Positions 42,404-54,423 of a stretch of 64,000 nt of DNA are shown piece by piece. The notes beneath the pieces are model-generated. The model was not told the DNA's origin. It saw only the letters and a list, made by a program, of their open reading frames with translations, and searched no databases. The first letter of the stretch is position 1; each line of letters opens with the position of its first letter. The position numbers and the translations under genes were made by a program. The stretch is from Gremmenia infestans (lineage: Eukaryota; Ascomycota; Leotiomycetes; Helotiales; Hamatocanthoscyphaceae): positions 372,001 to 436,000 of the forward strand of contig JAFEVB010000021.1 of NCBI GenBank assembly GCA_032629725.1, read 5' to 3'.

Positions 42404-44035
42404 ATGACTGTGCATCCGAAAAATATCAGAGAAAGTCCGGATGAGGCTTCTCGTAAACGGAAAGCCCACAAGAAGTCGCGACGCGGCTGTCGGAACTGCA
42501 AGCTGCGCCGAGTTAAAGTAAGACACCTGATTCTTTTACCCAGCTGAAGAAGCGTTACGGTCTCCAACTTTCTATTGGCGAGAATTACCCCCAAAAGTAT
42601 TTGAATGGCTACTCTCGGCCGCATCCTGTTTGTTTTGATCTCCGCAGCGCTGGATCAGGTAAAGGATCCATGTCATGATTTCTCCTAGTCAATCACTCAC
42701 TCACTCACCTATTCGAGGTAGAGCGGGGGACATCGCACTTACTGCATCGATTCCCTACCCGGGGACCCTGGCGGCTGAATGAGATGTACTGACACCCTCA
42801 AGTGCGACGAAGTTAGACCCGAGTGCAAGAAATGCATAGATTTCGGTGTGACCTGCAATTATGATCTCAAGATCCCAGACCTTCAAATGGTCTTTAATAG
42901 ACCAGCGAATGACAACGACAATGATGTCCGGATGATGGCTAAGAAGTCCTCCCTGGTCAACTCAGCACGCTATGGCAATGGCGTAGTTAAAGTACCTGCT
43001 GTTCTGACCCCTCTCATCTCCGTCTCTGACGGCCAATCGAGCTTCGACCTCGACCACTATAGTCTTGGTCTACTCAACCGATTCCATACGAGAACCATTC
43101 TCACCTTGGGAACTGCAAAGACAGCCCCCATATATCAAGAAGTATCAGTCCGTGAAGCTTTCGCAGTAAGTTATCGATTCTGATCCACCGTGATGTACAT
43201 ACTGACCTATGTGTAGCATCCATATCTGATGCACATCCTTCTGACATTGACATCGATTCACGATCGTTACTTGGCCCCCACACCCAGCTTCAAACCAACC
43301 ATAAAAGAATGCCATCACTGGTCGCAAGGCGCTTCTTTGCTCAACAAGAAACTTTCAGCTCCATGGCCACCAGAAGACCGTGACTCCCTGTGGACGGCTG
43401 CTGCTCTCTTGGGTGCGGTGACTTTCTGTTGTGTCGAAGCCGCGACGCCAGAAGAAGCATGGCCGCTCAAAGACTCGGACCACTCTGATCTTGAATGGCT
43501 AAGAATGAGTCATGGAAAGCAAGTGATCTGGAAGATTGCAGATCCGACAAGGTCCGAGAGCGCTTTCCATGATCTTGCCGTCGAGCTTCGCATCGACAAC
43601 TCTCATGCGCACAACTTCGACTTCAGCCTTGAACGGGTCCCTCTCCAATTCATCTCTCTCTATAATCTCAACAGCGAATCTACGGCCGAGAATAACCCAT
43701 ATTACGAATCTATACGCTACCTAATCTCACTGCTTCAAATGGAATGCAATCACACTACCATTGGAAAATATCTCTCCTTCTTGAGTCACATGGGGCAAGA
43801 TTTTGAAGCACTCGTGAAGCAAAAAGACCCGCAAGCGCTCTTACTGGTGGCCTATTGGTTTGGAAGAGTTTCCCATGGGACCTGGTGGATTGCTGCAAGG
43901 GCATTGATTGAAGGGCAAGCCATTTGTTTGTATCTGGAAAGATACTACCCACATGAAACAACGATACAAGAGCTTTTGCAGTTCCCCAAGATGGATTTGG
44001 GGCTTCCGATGGATTCCGTACCTCACCTGGACTAG
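42404..44035 (+). CDS. Zn2Cys6 transcription factor
   Basis: Three exons, 42404-42517, 42803-43165 and 43217-44035, encode 431 residues. The cluster is complete only after splicing: Cys29, Cys32, Cys39, Cys46, Cys49 and Cys56 (GCRNCKLRRVK joined to CDEVRPECKKC). It is preceded by a basic stretch RKRKAHKKSRR. The 285-nt first intron interrupts the zinc cluster right before Cys39, a common intron position in this family. The rest (HPYLMHILLTLTSIHDRYL and the following helices) is the C6-type regulator domain of the sterol-uptake (Upc2-like) class. A role as local regulator of the adjacent reductases is inferred from position. Confidence 0.85.
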
Positions 44036-44979
44036 ACACTCACTTTATTCAGTTAGAAGAAACGCAATCGAAGACCAAAGGTGCGCAATTGAAGATCTTG
44101 GAGGATTTCTCCCCCTCCACCTCCACGTTTCGTCATACTATGTATGATGAAACATGCTACCACGTAGTGTAGGAGGGAAACCGAAGGTCCTGAAAGCCAG
44201 AGATGAGACAGGACCAAGTGCACTGGAAGCAACGATCTAAAAGACCACCACCGACTTCAAATAGAGTATGAACTGATCCCCAAAGTTCGCAAACAGACAC
44301 CCTGCAACCTGCGATTAGAGCGTGGTTAAAACCCACCACTGAAGGCAAAGATTCCTTCTTATCGAGAGGCTGGGGAGCGTGGTGCATTGGTCCGGCCATG
44401 AATACGGGATGGGAGTGTGCATCATCAAAGGCGTCACGGCCGAGTTTTAACCAGAAGTAAAGGCGCAAGATCCCGAATGGGTTTGGCAGCTGAGAGTTGT
44501 TGCGATTGATTGGGGTGATATCGGTATTGGCGATTTGGAGAGGTTCGTTATTCATCAAGATAGATAGAGTATGATTGATACCAAGGAGTGAAAAGCCGAC
44601 GATGATCAAGCACGGCACTCATCCAAACCTCATCTTATAAGAAGAGATAAAAGAAGAAATAGGTTGGTTGTCACATACATCAAATGCGTACCCAATAAAT
44701 ATAAATAAGCTGCATATCGTACTCACAATGAGTGCCTCTCAGCACCAGAACCAAAACCGGGTAGATTCCTCAGCCTTGCCTTGCGTCCCTCCTCTCATCC
44801 CGCGCTACCCCAAAACAGCCTAGCCCCACCCTAAGCCCCTCCCCGCAAAAATTAATTTTCATTTCTCGAAGCTCCGCCAGCACGAAACTTCCACCTCGAA
44901 CCTCAATACCTCCAGCATTCTCCCCCTACATACACAAACCTAAACGCACGACAATAACAACCCCACACAAAACCCAACA
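44036..44979. other. Intergenic, 0.94 kb, nop10 promoter
   Basis: Contains an unsupported minus-strand open frame at 44157-44618 (no ATG at its 5' end). The last 200 bp are pyrimidine-rich and lead to nop10. Confidence 0.4.
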
Positions 44980-45376
44980 ATGCATCTAATGTACACCACC
45001 TCCCCCTCGGGCAAGCGTGTCTACACCCTACAGAAAGTCGTCGGCGCCACCGTCACGAAATCCGCACACCCGGCGCGCTTCTCGCCCGACGACAAGTATT
45101 CGCGCCATCGAGTGACGCTGAAGAAGAGATATGGATTGCTTTTGACGCAGCAGAGTAAGTTTACTTTAGACCCTTTTTTTTCTCGTGCGCTTTTGCTTGT
45201 TTCGATGTGCGTGAAAGGGGTTTTGGTGGATTTGGAGAGGGAGGAGAAAGATTGAATGATGGTTGGGAGATGGGGTATGGGGAATGTGATTATTTTTGGA
45301 ATGGGGGGAGGTTTTTCATCGGATACAGGCTAATGTTCGTGTGCGTATAGAGGATTTGATTGTACTGGGCCAGTGA
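44980..45376 (+). CDS. nop10: H/ACA ribonucleoprotein subunit Nop10
   Basis: Two exons, 44980-45154 and 45351-45376, encode 66 residues, the usual size. MHLMYT, GKRVYTLQKV, TKSAHPARFSPDDKYSRHRVTLKKRYGLL is almost identical to Nop10 from yeast to human. The short last exon adds KDLIVLGQ. Nop10 is a core protein of the H/ACA snoRNP that guides pseudouridylation of rRNA. Identification is certain; the C-terminal exon is slightly less so. Confidence 0.95.
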
Positions 45377-45798
45377 GAATTCGGATCTGGATGGATGCTA
45401 GATGCTAGACGGAGGGGAAGAACCGATATTTGCAAGACGGGGGATGGATATGGATATGGATCAAATCACATAACAGGATGATTGGACATATCGAAAAAGA
45501 GATTTCGGGGTGGATATGTTTGTTTAATTCCTAAGAGGTTGTTTGTGGAGTATACCAGGCGTTCAGGGCACGATTTTCATTCGACCAAAGGGTGGATGGG
45601 TGTTCTGGTTGGAGCTCTAATTGTAGGGAAAGAAAGAAAGAGAGGAAGAAATCAAAATCAAAAATTTGATATCTATTTATCTATCTATGGACAGTTGGTT
45701 ATGGCCATATTGAACATTGAAGATCCCAATAAACGCCCGCTGAAAATCCATCCTAAAATCCACCAACTTTTTACCTTCTCCGAACCTGCTTTCTCTAC
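45377..45798. other. Convergent spacer, 0.42 kb
   Basis: 3' flanks of nop10 and nob1. The ATCTATTTATCTATC microsatellite at about 45670 is the only feature. Confidence 0.4.
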
Positions 45799-47115
45799 TT
45801 ATAATTTATTCCTCTTCTTCGAATTAACATTCTTCCCCGCTCCAACCTTTGTCCTCCCCCCAGCCCGTCCCCTATCCCCCGATAATATCCCCGGTAGATA
45901 ATCCTCGTCCATCAAATCCTTCTCCTTGCGCCTCCGCGCCGTAGTCATAGCCGCCACATACTCCTTCTGGTCCTCGGCCAAAATGAGTCCTTGACCCCAT
46001 CCCCCTTTGCCACCCCCAGCAACCAACTTGCCATTGCTAGTCCCCGCCACCGGTTTCGGGACACTAAACACATTCCCGCGATTATTCCACTGCATGTTCT
46101 TCTTGAGATGCACCTTGAAATTGCCATCCTTATCTGTCGAACAACTCGTCCTCAGCAGCGTGGGTTTTCCGCAGCGCGTGCAGAATTGCTTGTTCATGTC
46201 CCGCGTGATGAGGAAACAGGCGTGGCAGCGTAGAACCCAGGTTTTGAGCTGGCGGATGCGTTGTAGAGAAGGGGAGAGGAGGTTGAGGTTCATGCGGAGG
46301 AGGACGTTTTGCATGGCGAAGTCGGAGGTTATAAGGGCTACTTGCATGGTTTTGGGCTCTTCTTGGGGTTCGGAGGTGCCGTTGGCGTCTTTTTGTTGGT
46401 GCTGTTTGAGGTTCGAGGGCGTGATCCAGCCTTCGCCGTCGTCTTCGTCCTCTGAGGTCTGTACTTCTTCGACGGCGTCGGGTTGGGGGGTATCTTCTTG
46501 ACTTGCGGGCGATTGAACTGCAGGAGCCGTCTCTGGAGCCTCTTCTGCGTCGGTAGTAGAAATATGTGTCTCTAATAACTTCTCTTCAATCTCCTTGGCT
46601 TGCGAGTCGTCTTCAGGCTGTGTTCTTGCTGTTGGTGCTGGCGCATTTTGAGTTGCATTTTCTACAGAAACCACAGTCTCCCCCTCCTTCTCCGTAACAG
46701 CAGGATCGGCAGATCCGCCCGTCAAAGAAGCCGGCGGAGGTCCATTAACCCTCTTCTGCCCAGGCACACTCCGCAACCTCCAATCCCCATGATTCCTCTC
46801 GCACTCCAGCTCATACGCCAGAGCCATCAGATGAATATCCGGCCTACTCAAAACCTCCAAATCACCCGTCCTCCGCGCAAAATCTGTGATAATCTTCACG
46901 CTCTCTGGTCTCGGGGATCGACATTGGATAAAGGGCTTCAGGGTCGTCTCTACTCGTGATCTGGTGGCGGGGTCTCGGATTTCGTCGATGACGGCGGGGA
47001 TGGTATAGAGGTATTCGGCTTGAGAGAGGAGGGTTGAGATGGAGGGGTCATTCTTTATTATTGGACCTGCATCGAGCACGAGGCTATGGATGGGCTTGGG
47101 GATATCTGTAGCCAT
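45799..47115 (-). CDS. nob1: 20S pre-rRNA D-site endonuclease Nob1
   Basis: Single exon, 438 residues from MATDIPKPIH; an in-frame ATG 16 codons upstream (47163) is the alternative. The PIN nuclease domain opens with HSLVLDAGPIIKNDP (acidic metal ligand in LDAG) and continues IPAVIDEIRDPATRSRVE and RPDIHLMALAYELE. A long acidic linker follows, then the zinc ribbon WVLRCHACFLITRDMNKQFCTRCGKPTL, and NRGNVFSVPKP. Nob1 makes the final cut that generates the 3' end of 18S rRNA in the cytoplasm. Next to nop10, another ribosome-biogenesis gene, tail-to-tail. Confidence 0.95.
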   Translation of the reverse strand: MATDIPKPIHSLVLDAGPIIKNDPSISTLLSQAEYLYTIPAVIDEIRDPATRSRVETTLKPFIQCRSPRPESVKIITDFARRTGDLEVLSRPDIHLMALAYELECERNHGDWRLRSVPGQKRVNGPPPASLTGGSADPAVTEKEGETVVSVENATQNAPAPTARTQPEDDSQAKEIEEKLLETHISTTDAEEAPETAPAVQSPASQEDTPQPDAVEEVQTSEDEDDGEGWITPSNLKQHQQKDANGTSEPQEEPKTMQVALITSDFAMQNVLLRMNLNLLSPSLQRIRQLKTWVLRCHACFLITRDMNKQFCTRCGKPTLLRTSCSTDKDGNFKVHLKKNMQWNNRGNVFSVPKPVAGTSNGKLVAGGGKGGWGQGLILAEDQKEYVAAMTTARRRKEKDLMDEDYLPGILSGDRGRAGGRTKVGAGKNVNSKKRNKL

Positions 47116-48165
47116 GTTTTGTGTATGAAGTTTTGGTGAGGGTTGGTGAGACTGCTGTTGCATGCTGGCTGGTGTTTTTGGTGGGGTGCGAAAATAATTA
47201 TATTTTCTGCCAGCCTCGGCCGAAACGGGAAGCGGTGTAGAGTTTCAGTAGGGCAAATTCAGTATAAAACCCCTTCAGCCTGCTGCTTCTGCCTTTCAAA
47301 ATATACTAATAAATACCTAGGTAGTAAAAACTGTTTCACAGCACTATTGTGTATTAAGTGGGATATCATGGGTAGCATCTACATTGTACGACAGGCGTTT
47401 TGATTCTGGCATTCCATAAATGCCGAAATGTTTGAAGCACGGCTAATCGTGCCTATTATTTTGAAGGACACCGGAGGTGTAATCTCACAGGAGTAGCTCC
47501 GCATAACATTTAATAACACAAATCACGGTTAGAAGTTACGGGGATGGTTACGGTATTACAATCATAGAAATTAATGTGCATCTGGGCTTAAACTACCAAG
47601 ACTGCTTGCCATCTTCGAAACCCGCCCGCCTGAAGAGAGATTGAGAAGAAAAGGAGAACATCCCGCTAAAGCCGTAAGGAGACCATCATTCAAACGTAAT
47701 ATCTCCTCTTGCCCTCCTCTTGGGACCGGTCATCTTGTAACCAAATCGCTGCCGTAAAATCTCGTATAGCAAGAAAGATGAAAGCCCCGAAACCCGATAA
47801 CAAGAGAAAAAGCCGAGGCGACGAGGATGAAGAACCATGAGCACAGCATTAAGGCTGTGCAGAGTCCATTGAAAATGCCAATGGTAACAAGTCATTGAGC
47901 TTATTGATCAAGGAGAACCTGTAAATGACCAAAAGTAGTCGAGGGGAGAATTTGCATCATGATTTTGGATATCGTACTGGAGTGATCGCGAGAAAGGTAG
48001 AAAATGTCGTAGGCAATTGTGGAACGTATGTGATCGTAAACAGGCGGTTATGCGCAATGCTCGACAACACTAGAGAGACGCGAATGGTCTTATCTAAGGA
48101 GCGAACCGCCGGCCCATTCGAGGTATGAGAGTGTCTGTTCGGTAGAGTTGGTAGGATTTTCCGGA
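47116..48165. other. Intergenic, about 1 kb
   Basis: nob1 promoter. On the minus strand at about 47740-47900 one frame encodes a very hydrophobic stretch (NGLCTALMLCSWFFILVASA) ending RFYGSDLVTR-stop but has no traceable upstream exon, so it is not called. Confidence 0.4.
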
Positions 48166-48888
48166 TCATAATAAACGTTTACAACAACCCCTCTCCGTTC
48201 GTAGCCTAGTGGGCTTCGTCATTAGTAGTGTTCCCCTAAAGCGCGCATTGTGGTAGAGCTTACGGCCATTACTATGGTTATGACCTCGCCACTCATAATG
48301 TCTCCAGGAAGTTCGAAGGACAGTGTCCAAGCGTTCAGACCTGCAAGAAAACGCCACGAGTGCAATCAGCAGCGCGAGGTTTCCAGCAAGCCCAGAAGAA
48401 GAAGGAGCCAGCGGCTCAGGATTATACCAGGAGTTTAGACCGAGTTGATTGATGGAGTGTGGTACAGTCCCAGCAAGGTAGGGCTCGGGGCCGCCTAGAT
48501 CCAGTCGCGAAAGAGTTGATTGATGACGAAAATTGAGAGTATACCATCGGTTGTTTGGAACAGGAGAATTTGCCATATCTCTGTCGACTGCATTTCCCTC
48601 AGTGGCAAGGAATTGATCAAACGGATTGCAGTAGAACAAAGTATTCGCTCGATGTAAAACTGTAACACCGCGTGAACTCCACACAGCTCCTCGATACCAC
48701 TCATACCCAATAGCTTGGCTAATGACCCCATTTTCCCATCGATAGACAGTGCCCGGAATCTGCTGACCGAATCCGGCGCGGTACAGGGGGGGAAGCCACC
48801 GCCCATGGTCGTCAACCCTCGGCGCGACGCCTCCGTTTGTGGGTTCTTCGTTCAATGTGAGAGTATTGACAGTGAATAGAAAACTCAT
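48166..48888 (-). CDS. Hypothetical protein, possible membrane segment
   Basis: Open frame of 240 residues starting at an ATG (MSFLFTVNTLTLNEEP). It has GTVYRWENGVISQAIGYEWY and PNNRWYTLNFRHQSTLSRLD stretches, then a hydrophobic GLAGNLALLIALVAF segment; the basic last 60 residues may be misread past an intron. I do not recognise a family. It is the only long open frame in a 6-kb gene-poor stretch and could be a remnant or part of a larger gene. Confidence 0.35.
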   Translation of the reverse strand: MSFLFTVNTLTLNEEPTNGGVAPRVDDHGRWLPPLYRAGFGQQIPGTVYRWENGVISQAIGYEWYRGAVWSSRGVTVLHRANTLFYCNPFDQFLATEGNAVDRDMANSPVPNNRWYTLNFRHQSTLSRLDLGGPEPYLAGTVPHSINQLGLNSWYNPEPLAPSSSGLAGNLALLIALVAFSCRSERLDTVLRTSWRHYEWRGHNHSNGRKLYHNARFRGTLLMTKPTRLRTERGCCKRLL

Positions 48889-51800
48889 AACTGGCCATGT
48901 CGGCTCAGGTTGTGAAGTTGATGATTCCTGGGACTTCGGGTGCGACGGCCTTCGCGAAGATCGCTACACCCATTTAGGTTCTTCCAATCGGCTAGCGAGG
49001 GGGACACACCTTTCTGGACGATGCAGACATGTTTCCTGGAAAAGAGACGTCGAGTATTTGCTGGTAAGGGCTTGTTCACTTCAGAGGACTACTCCAGCTG
49101 ATAAATTGCTAAGAAGTCCTTTTGCTAAAAACACACAAACTTACAGAAAGGAGATGGCGAGAGTGAGATACGTTATAGAAGTTTACGCATCATCACAGAG
49201 CTATCATTCCAAAGATGGATTGGGGCCCGATATGGGTTGGGTCCTCATGACGAGAATTGACTGGTTCATGAAGTGCTGTTTGGGAGCGGACATAGCGCAT
49301 GCTGTGGGCTTGCTGTATGATATGCAGGTGAGGTTGGCTGGCATCGCAGAACCAAATAGTAACAGTGACTTGACGCCCCCGCAGACGATGATCGGTGCCA
49401 AACTAGCATGATCGGTATCAGAAAACCCATATTGTCACTGACAACCAGGTCGTCCAGCCCATGATATTCTGCTTTCAATTGCCAATGCATCGTGGATCGT
49501 AAATTCGTAACTTGTCGCGACCAAGACCAGACATGGTTACCCTGAATACTGGGTAATAACACGGCCGGACTAATCATTAAAAAGGAATCATATCTTGCCG
49601 CACTTTAGATGGAGACGGCCCCCCCCTCCATCCAAGCGAAAGCCATTGACGTGTCGACTCTTCATGGATGAATTAGCTGCAGAGATGCACCTATCACTGG
49701 AAGGTTGGCTGGTATGTTGGAAACCAGATCGAAGTATATTGAGACAGACGTAAAAAAACAACGGTGGACAGCAGACCAAGAACAGTGCCATAAGGAAATC
49801 AAAATTTAGCGGACAAGACTTGGGTGGAAAGCCATGTGGTGGCGTTGTCTGTTTTGGGACGCATACATGCACTTCGACCAAGCCACCGAGAGTTAACAAG
49901 GAAGACGGCTTAGACGTGAAAACGGATCAATCTTCGGCGACCAAGTCTTCAGCCGAGGCAAATGTGGAAAATGCGGCTCTGTCTGTCGAGGAAGGCCTGC
50001 TGGCCTATAACTGGGGAGTTGACCGCCGGCGAAGAGCGCGAATTTGGATGTCTGTACTAATCCGTGTGTGGGAGACGAAGAGTCTGATTCGATCGGACTT
50101 ATGGTGCGGAGGTATTCTTCCAAATGTTGGTGTGGATGGCAATCGGGCGAATCATACGTCCTGGGAACTCCTGCAGATGTTTAGCGACCGCTCGAAAGTT
50201 CGAGGTACAGAGAAATAGGAGAGGTCAGTCAGTATCTTAACGTGATGAGTCCAGTCTTGTACATCCGAGCATTTCCTGTTATGACTTCTTGATTGATCGC
50301 GCAAGCTGTTGAGGACTTTTCGAGTGGGCGGGCTCATCGTTTTATGTTTTGTCCACCTGCAACATTTTGCAAGGGTCGGCTACCACTGCATGAATCGTTC
50401 CTCCGTGCTCATAGTCGTCGGGCGTTGAGCCATCAAAAATCGTCATTAGCCTGGTTGCCTCGTTCTCGACTTGTTTGCCTTGCTCCTATTGAGATACAAG
50501 CAGCTCGGATTGCTACGTCGAGCAAACGGCACACCCAATGGCAGTCGAAAATGCAAAGACTTTGCAGAAAATTCTGCAAGTAGCAGCATCGATTATGGGA
50601 AGGACAACTGTCTAACCGCGAATAACGAAAACTGCGAACCATGGCAATATATGCCTGTCACTTCTCAATTCTGAGAGGTTGGTTTAAGGTTCCGATCGAA
50701 CCGCCGCTGGCGCGATGGTTCGCCAACATTGCAGTTTTGATTCGCTGCATGGGCCCGGTGTTGTGGATCGTGGAAGGGACTGTCTGGTGCCAGGTATAGT
50801 CCGAGAATCGAGAAGTCAAGGCCAATAGGATTTTTTCCATCCAAAGTGCTGCCCTATAGGAGATTCACCTCAATAGGTCGAGGAAACGTCTTATACGTGA
50901 TGGAGAACGATAGACGGAAATAAGGGAGACGTATTTTTGTGCCACGGGTTTGCGAACATACCCGTCACAATCGTCGGGTGCAAAGGTCAACGTTTCGATG
51001 TTGATTACGCAGTATTCGTGGTGGTCAAGACAGCATGGGTTCAATGAAGTGGATTCGTTGAGTTCGTGGACGTGTCTCCGGCGATACATCCTTGACGAAA
51101 CCCGGAATGATCTTGATGGTACAATATAGGTGATTCGGTCCAATCTATATCCCATGAGTATATCGCTCTGTCCTATCACGGAACAACGGTCTCGGGGTGG
51201 CGGGTCAGCCCGCCGGCTTACTTCACCCCCAATATAGTATCCAGATTTCCCGCATCCAGGGGGATGGAACCTTTGCTCATCAAAACGGGATAGCGGAGTT
51301 CGGCGGACTGCGGGGTAGCTATTTTGCCAAAGGCGCGGGAAAGGAGCATCATTCATCTAGGAAGGAGAGTAATGAGAGAGCCATCAACCAGGAAGTCGTA
51401 TTGTGAGCTGGGCCTGCCTGAGCTGCCTCAGTTGAAAGTGGAATCTCGAGCTCGGGGACAGTCTCCCGAAACGAAAACCGACGGCAAAGTTTAGACCTGA
51501 CGGGATCTTGGTAAATTGTCCGAGGAGCAAGGGTCGTTTTCTTGGGAATAGAGGGACACTGGAAATATTTCTGAAATCAAGCACTTGAGGCGAAGAACTG
51601 CGATCTTTTGCCCTGTAGCCAATTTAAGGTAAGCGAAGTTTTGCGGGAAGGGGCAAGCAAGCGTCACCACGTGACATACTTCATGGAATATCATGTAAGA
51701 GCTTCTCGTGCATTCATGAATGGAAGCACCCCGTCAAGTTTGATCAAGTTAGAAAAATAGCTTGCAAGGAGTCTTGTGGGTGATGTGGGGTCCTTACATA

Positions 51801-53338
51801 GAAAATTCATAAGGGGCGCTTTAGGGGACTCCTCGCTAAATATTAAGAAAATCACCGTGACCCATTCTAGAACATGCGCTGAATTGCACTTTTGTAAGCT
51901 TTACGAGGTTTCGTGATGCCATATATCGGTATCGGAGCCACAGGGTGGGCATTAGGTATCCTACATCAAATATTTCCGGTAGAAATACAATACGGGTTTG
52001 GAGTATCCTGATGGTTGGGTTTGTCGCTCTACTCTTTATGGAAGGAGGAGTGGCTGGCTGTCATCTGTCGAAGGACAAGCCTCTCTACATAACATTTCAT
52101 ACTCTATAAGGGCAGTGGAATACTCGCATGTAAGCATAACGTGCATCACGTTTGGGCTCAATCCCCGCATCGTTTTGCAAGTCAAAAGACTCAATCGTGA
52201 TTCGAATCAGCTTGGCATATGGTTTGGACTCGGACAGCAACTCCCTCCTCAAGTTTAGAATAGAGCTACTGAACTATACCTAGGTACCTGAGCATGAGTT
52301 AAACATGCAAGCCATACTTTTCCGGACTTGGTTGACCCAGTCTCTGTTTCCTCGGCCTAACAATTATATATCACCCTTTGCTTTGCTCTTCCCCTGTAGC
52401 AATTGCCGCAGCTTCAGCTTCAATTATCGAGAGTTTGAAGACACCCAGTATTCTGGTGTGCTCCCAATTTGCCGTACAACTTGGGACATGATTTTGTTCT
52501 AAGCCAGTTTCCATTTATTCCAAGAAATACAGTCCACGATGATGAATCAAACTAGTGAGGAGCAAGTGGGCAAGAAGCAAACATGTATAGAGCATCAAAA
52601 TTTTTAAGCAACAAAGTGCAAATAGTGTTAAGAAAACGGCTAGTGCTGCGAAATGGTGTAAGCTGAGAGGGAATGGCAAGACGAGACTGAAGTACGAAGA
52701 AATGATAATGTTCGAAAGAAGTTATACATATTTAAGCGTACGAGCAAATGTGAATAGGGGAAAGAGGAGGGACCAAGCGCCGGCTGCTGCCGCTGTTCCC
52801 CCATAAGGGTCATGTTTGCTCTAAAGTCAAACACTTAAGACTACCAACCGACACTAGCGCCACGCTAAAGAAATCTCAAGATAAAAGCATCCTCTCTCTC
52901 CGAACCTCCTGTTTTTTCTTCATCTTAGTGCATGGGTAAGAAACCACCCCCAAACTTCCTCGCCCGATCCACTGCTAACAGTACCCAGGTTTTACGCATA
53001 ACAGTGAGGATTCGTCCGAGTTTGCGTTTTTGCTAGTTGAAAACTATTACCATGACCGCTCTTCTCGACCCTCGGGTCTTGGAGGAATTTTTGAACCAAA
53101 CCTTCTCACCAGAGATCTTTTTTTCATTGCGATCGGCTCCTCGAGGGCTGTCGTGAAGAAGAAAGTTTGAATAGCCTCATCTCGTAACTAACGCGAACAT
53201 TATTGTTCTGTAAACAAACGCGTTTTAGATGAGCTGAGTAAAAAGGCTATGTCATAACACTGGGATCTGCACCTGCTCAATATCCTGGACTCAAAGCCCT
53301 CCTCCCATCTCAACACAACATTCCCAACAACAGACACA
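48889..53338. other. Gene-poor region, 4.45 kb
   Basis: No gene with recognised homology. Longer open frames (48839-49411 +, 49820-50218 +, 50865-51356 -) are not conserved-looking and some overlap. No transposase, retroelement or terminal repeats were recognised. GC content looks ordinary around 49-51 kb, so it is not a pure AT-isochore. Confidence 0.5.
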
Positions 53339-54423
53339 ATGCCAAAAACAGCCCTCATAACCGGCGCAACAGGCCTCCTCGGCCGCCAAGTCGTCAAAGC
53401 CTTCGAACGCGCAGGCTGGGATGTCAAGGGCACAGGATACACGCGCGCCAAACCCCCCTCGATCATCAAGCTAGACCTGAACTCCTCGTCCGCAATCGCA
53501 GAGACGCTGTCCGAGGTCAAGCCTCAAGTCGTTGTGCACTGTATGCCCGCAGATCAATATATTCTGACTACGAGAGCTGTGATATACTGATACATTAGTG
53601 CAGGTGCAGCAAATCGCTTCCCCGACAAATGCGACTCCGACCCCGCAGGTACCCGCGCCCTCAACATCACCGCCACCAGCACGCTCGCCTCTCTCTGCGC
53701 CCAGCACAACATCCTGCTCATCTACATCTCAACCGACTATGTATTTCCCGGCACAGAAGGCAACGCGCCATACGAGGCCGACAGCAAGCCCAGCCCACCG
53801 AATCTATACGGGCAAACGAAGTGGGAGGGAGAACAGGCTGTGCTGGCGGGGATGAAGAAGGGATGGGGTGTCGTGTTGAGGGTACCTGTGCTTTATGGGG
53901 ATGCGGAGAGGCCGGCGGAGAGCGCGGTTAATGTGTTGATGGATAGTGTGTGGAAGGCGCAAGAAGAGGCGGCGGGGGTGAAGATGGATCACTGGGCGTT
54001 GAGATATCCTACCAATACCGAAGACGTGGGGCGTGTTTGTCAAGGTACTGTAGCCCTCCAATATCTATCTATATATCTATCCATTCATCTATCCGTTGTT
54101 CTTATTGCTGATGGCTCAAAATTGCAGATATAGCGACAAAATACCTCGATACGGAAGATAAGAAGAGTCTGCCTACCATACTACAGTTCTCTTCCGAAGA
54201 CAAATTCACGAAATACGAGATCTGCGAGTTGTTTGCGGAGATTATGGGGTTGCCGCTTGATGGCATGGTTGCGAATACCGAGGGCAACGACCCAAATGCC
54301 AGTGTGCAGCGGCCGTATGATTGTCATCTTTCGAGTCGGGCGTTGAAGGATATTGGAATCAATACTGCTACGCAGGATTTCAAGGGGTGGTGGAGGAGGG
54401 AGGCGAGGGCTTTTAGGAAGTAG
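53339..54423 (+). CDS. RmlD/MAT2B-like NAD(P)-dependent sugar-epimerase-family protein
   Basis: Three exons, 53339-53540, 53604-54044 and 54128-54423, encode 312 residues. ITGATGLLGRQVVKAF is the GxxGxxG nucleotide-binding start of an extended short-chain dehydrogenase; HCAANRFPDKC and ISTDYVFPGTEG, then YGQTKWEGEQ (the YxxxK pair), complete the catalytic core. LRVPVLYG and the later VNVLMDS..WKAQEE are typical of the RmlD-like branch. In animals this branch includes the regulatory subunit of S-adenosylmethionine synthetase (MAT2B). Whether the fungal protein regulates SAM synthesis or reduces a dTDP-sugar is open. Confidence 0.9.

Noticed and set aside
44157..44618. 153-residue minus-strand open frame
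   Set aside because: Starts at GTG; the first ATG leaves 132 residues without recognised motifs or splice context.
47737..47900. Hydrophobic minus-strand frame (NGLCTALMLCSWFF...)
   Set aside because: Stops directly upstream and no convincing exon to join; may be chance.
49820..50218. 132-residue plus-strand open frame in the gene-poor region
   Set aside because: No recognised family and antisense frames are also open; not supported.
50865..51356. 163-residue minus-strand open frame in the gene-poor region
   Set aside because: Arg/Cys/Tyr-rich sequence with no motif; no supporting exons either side.
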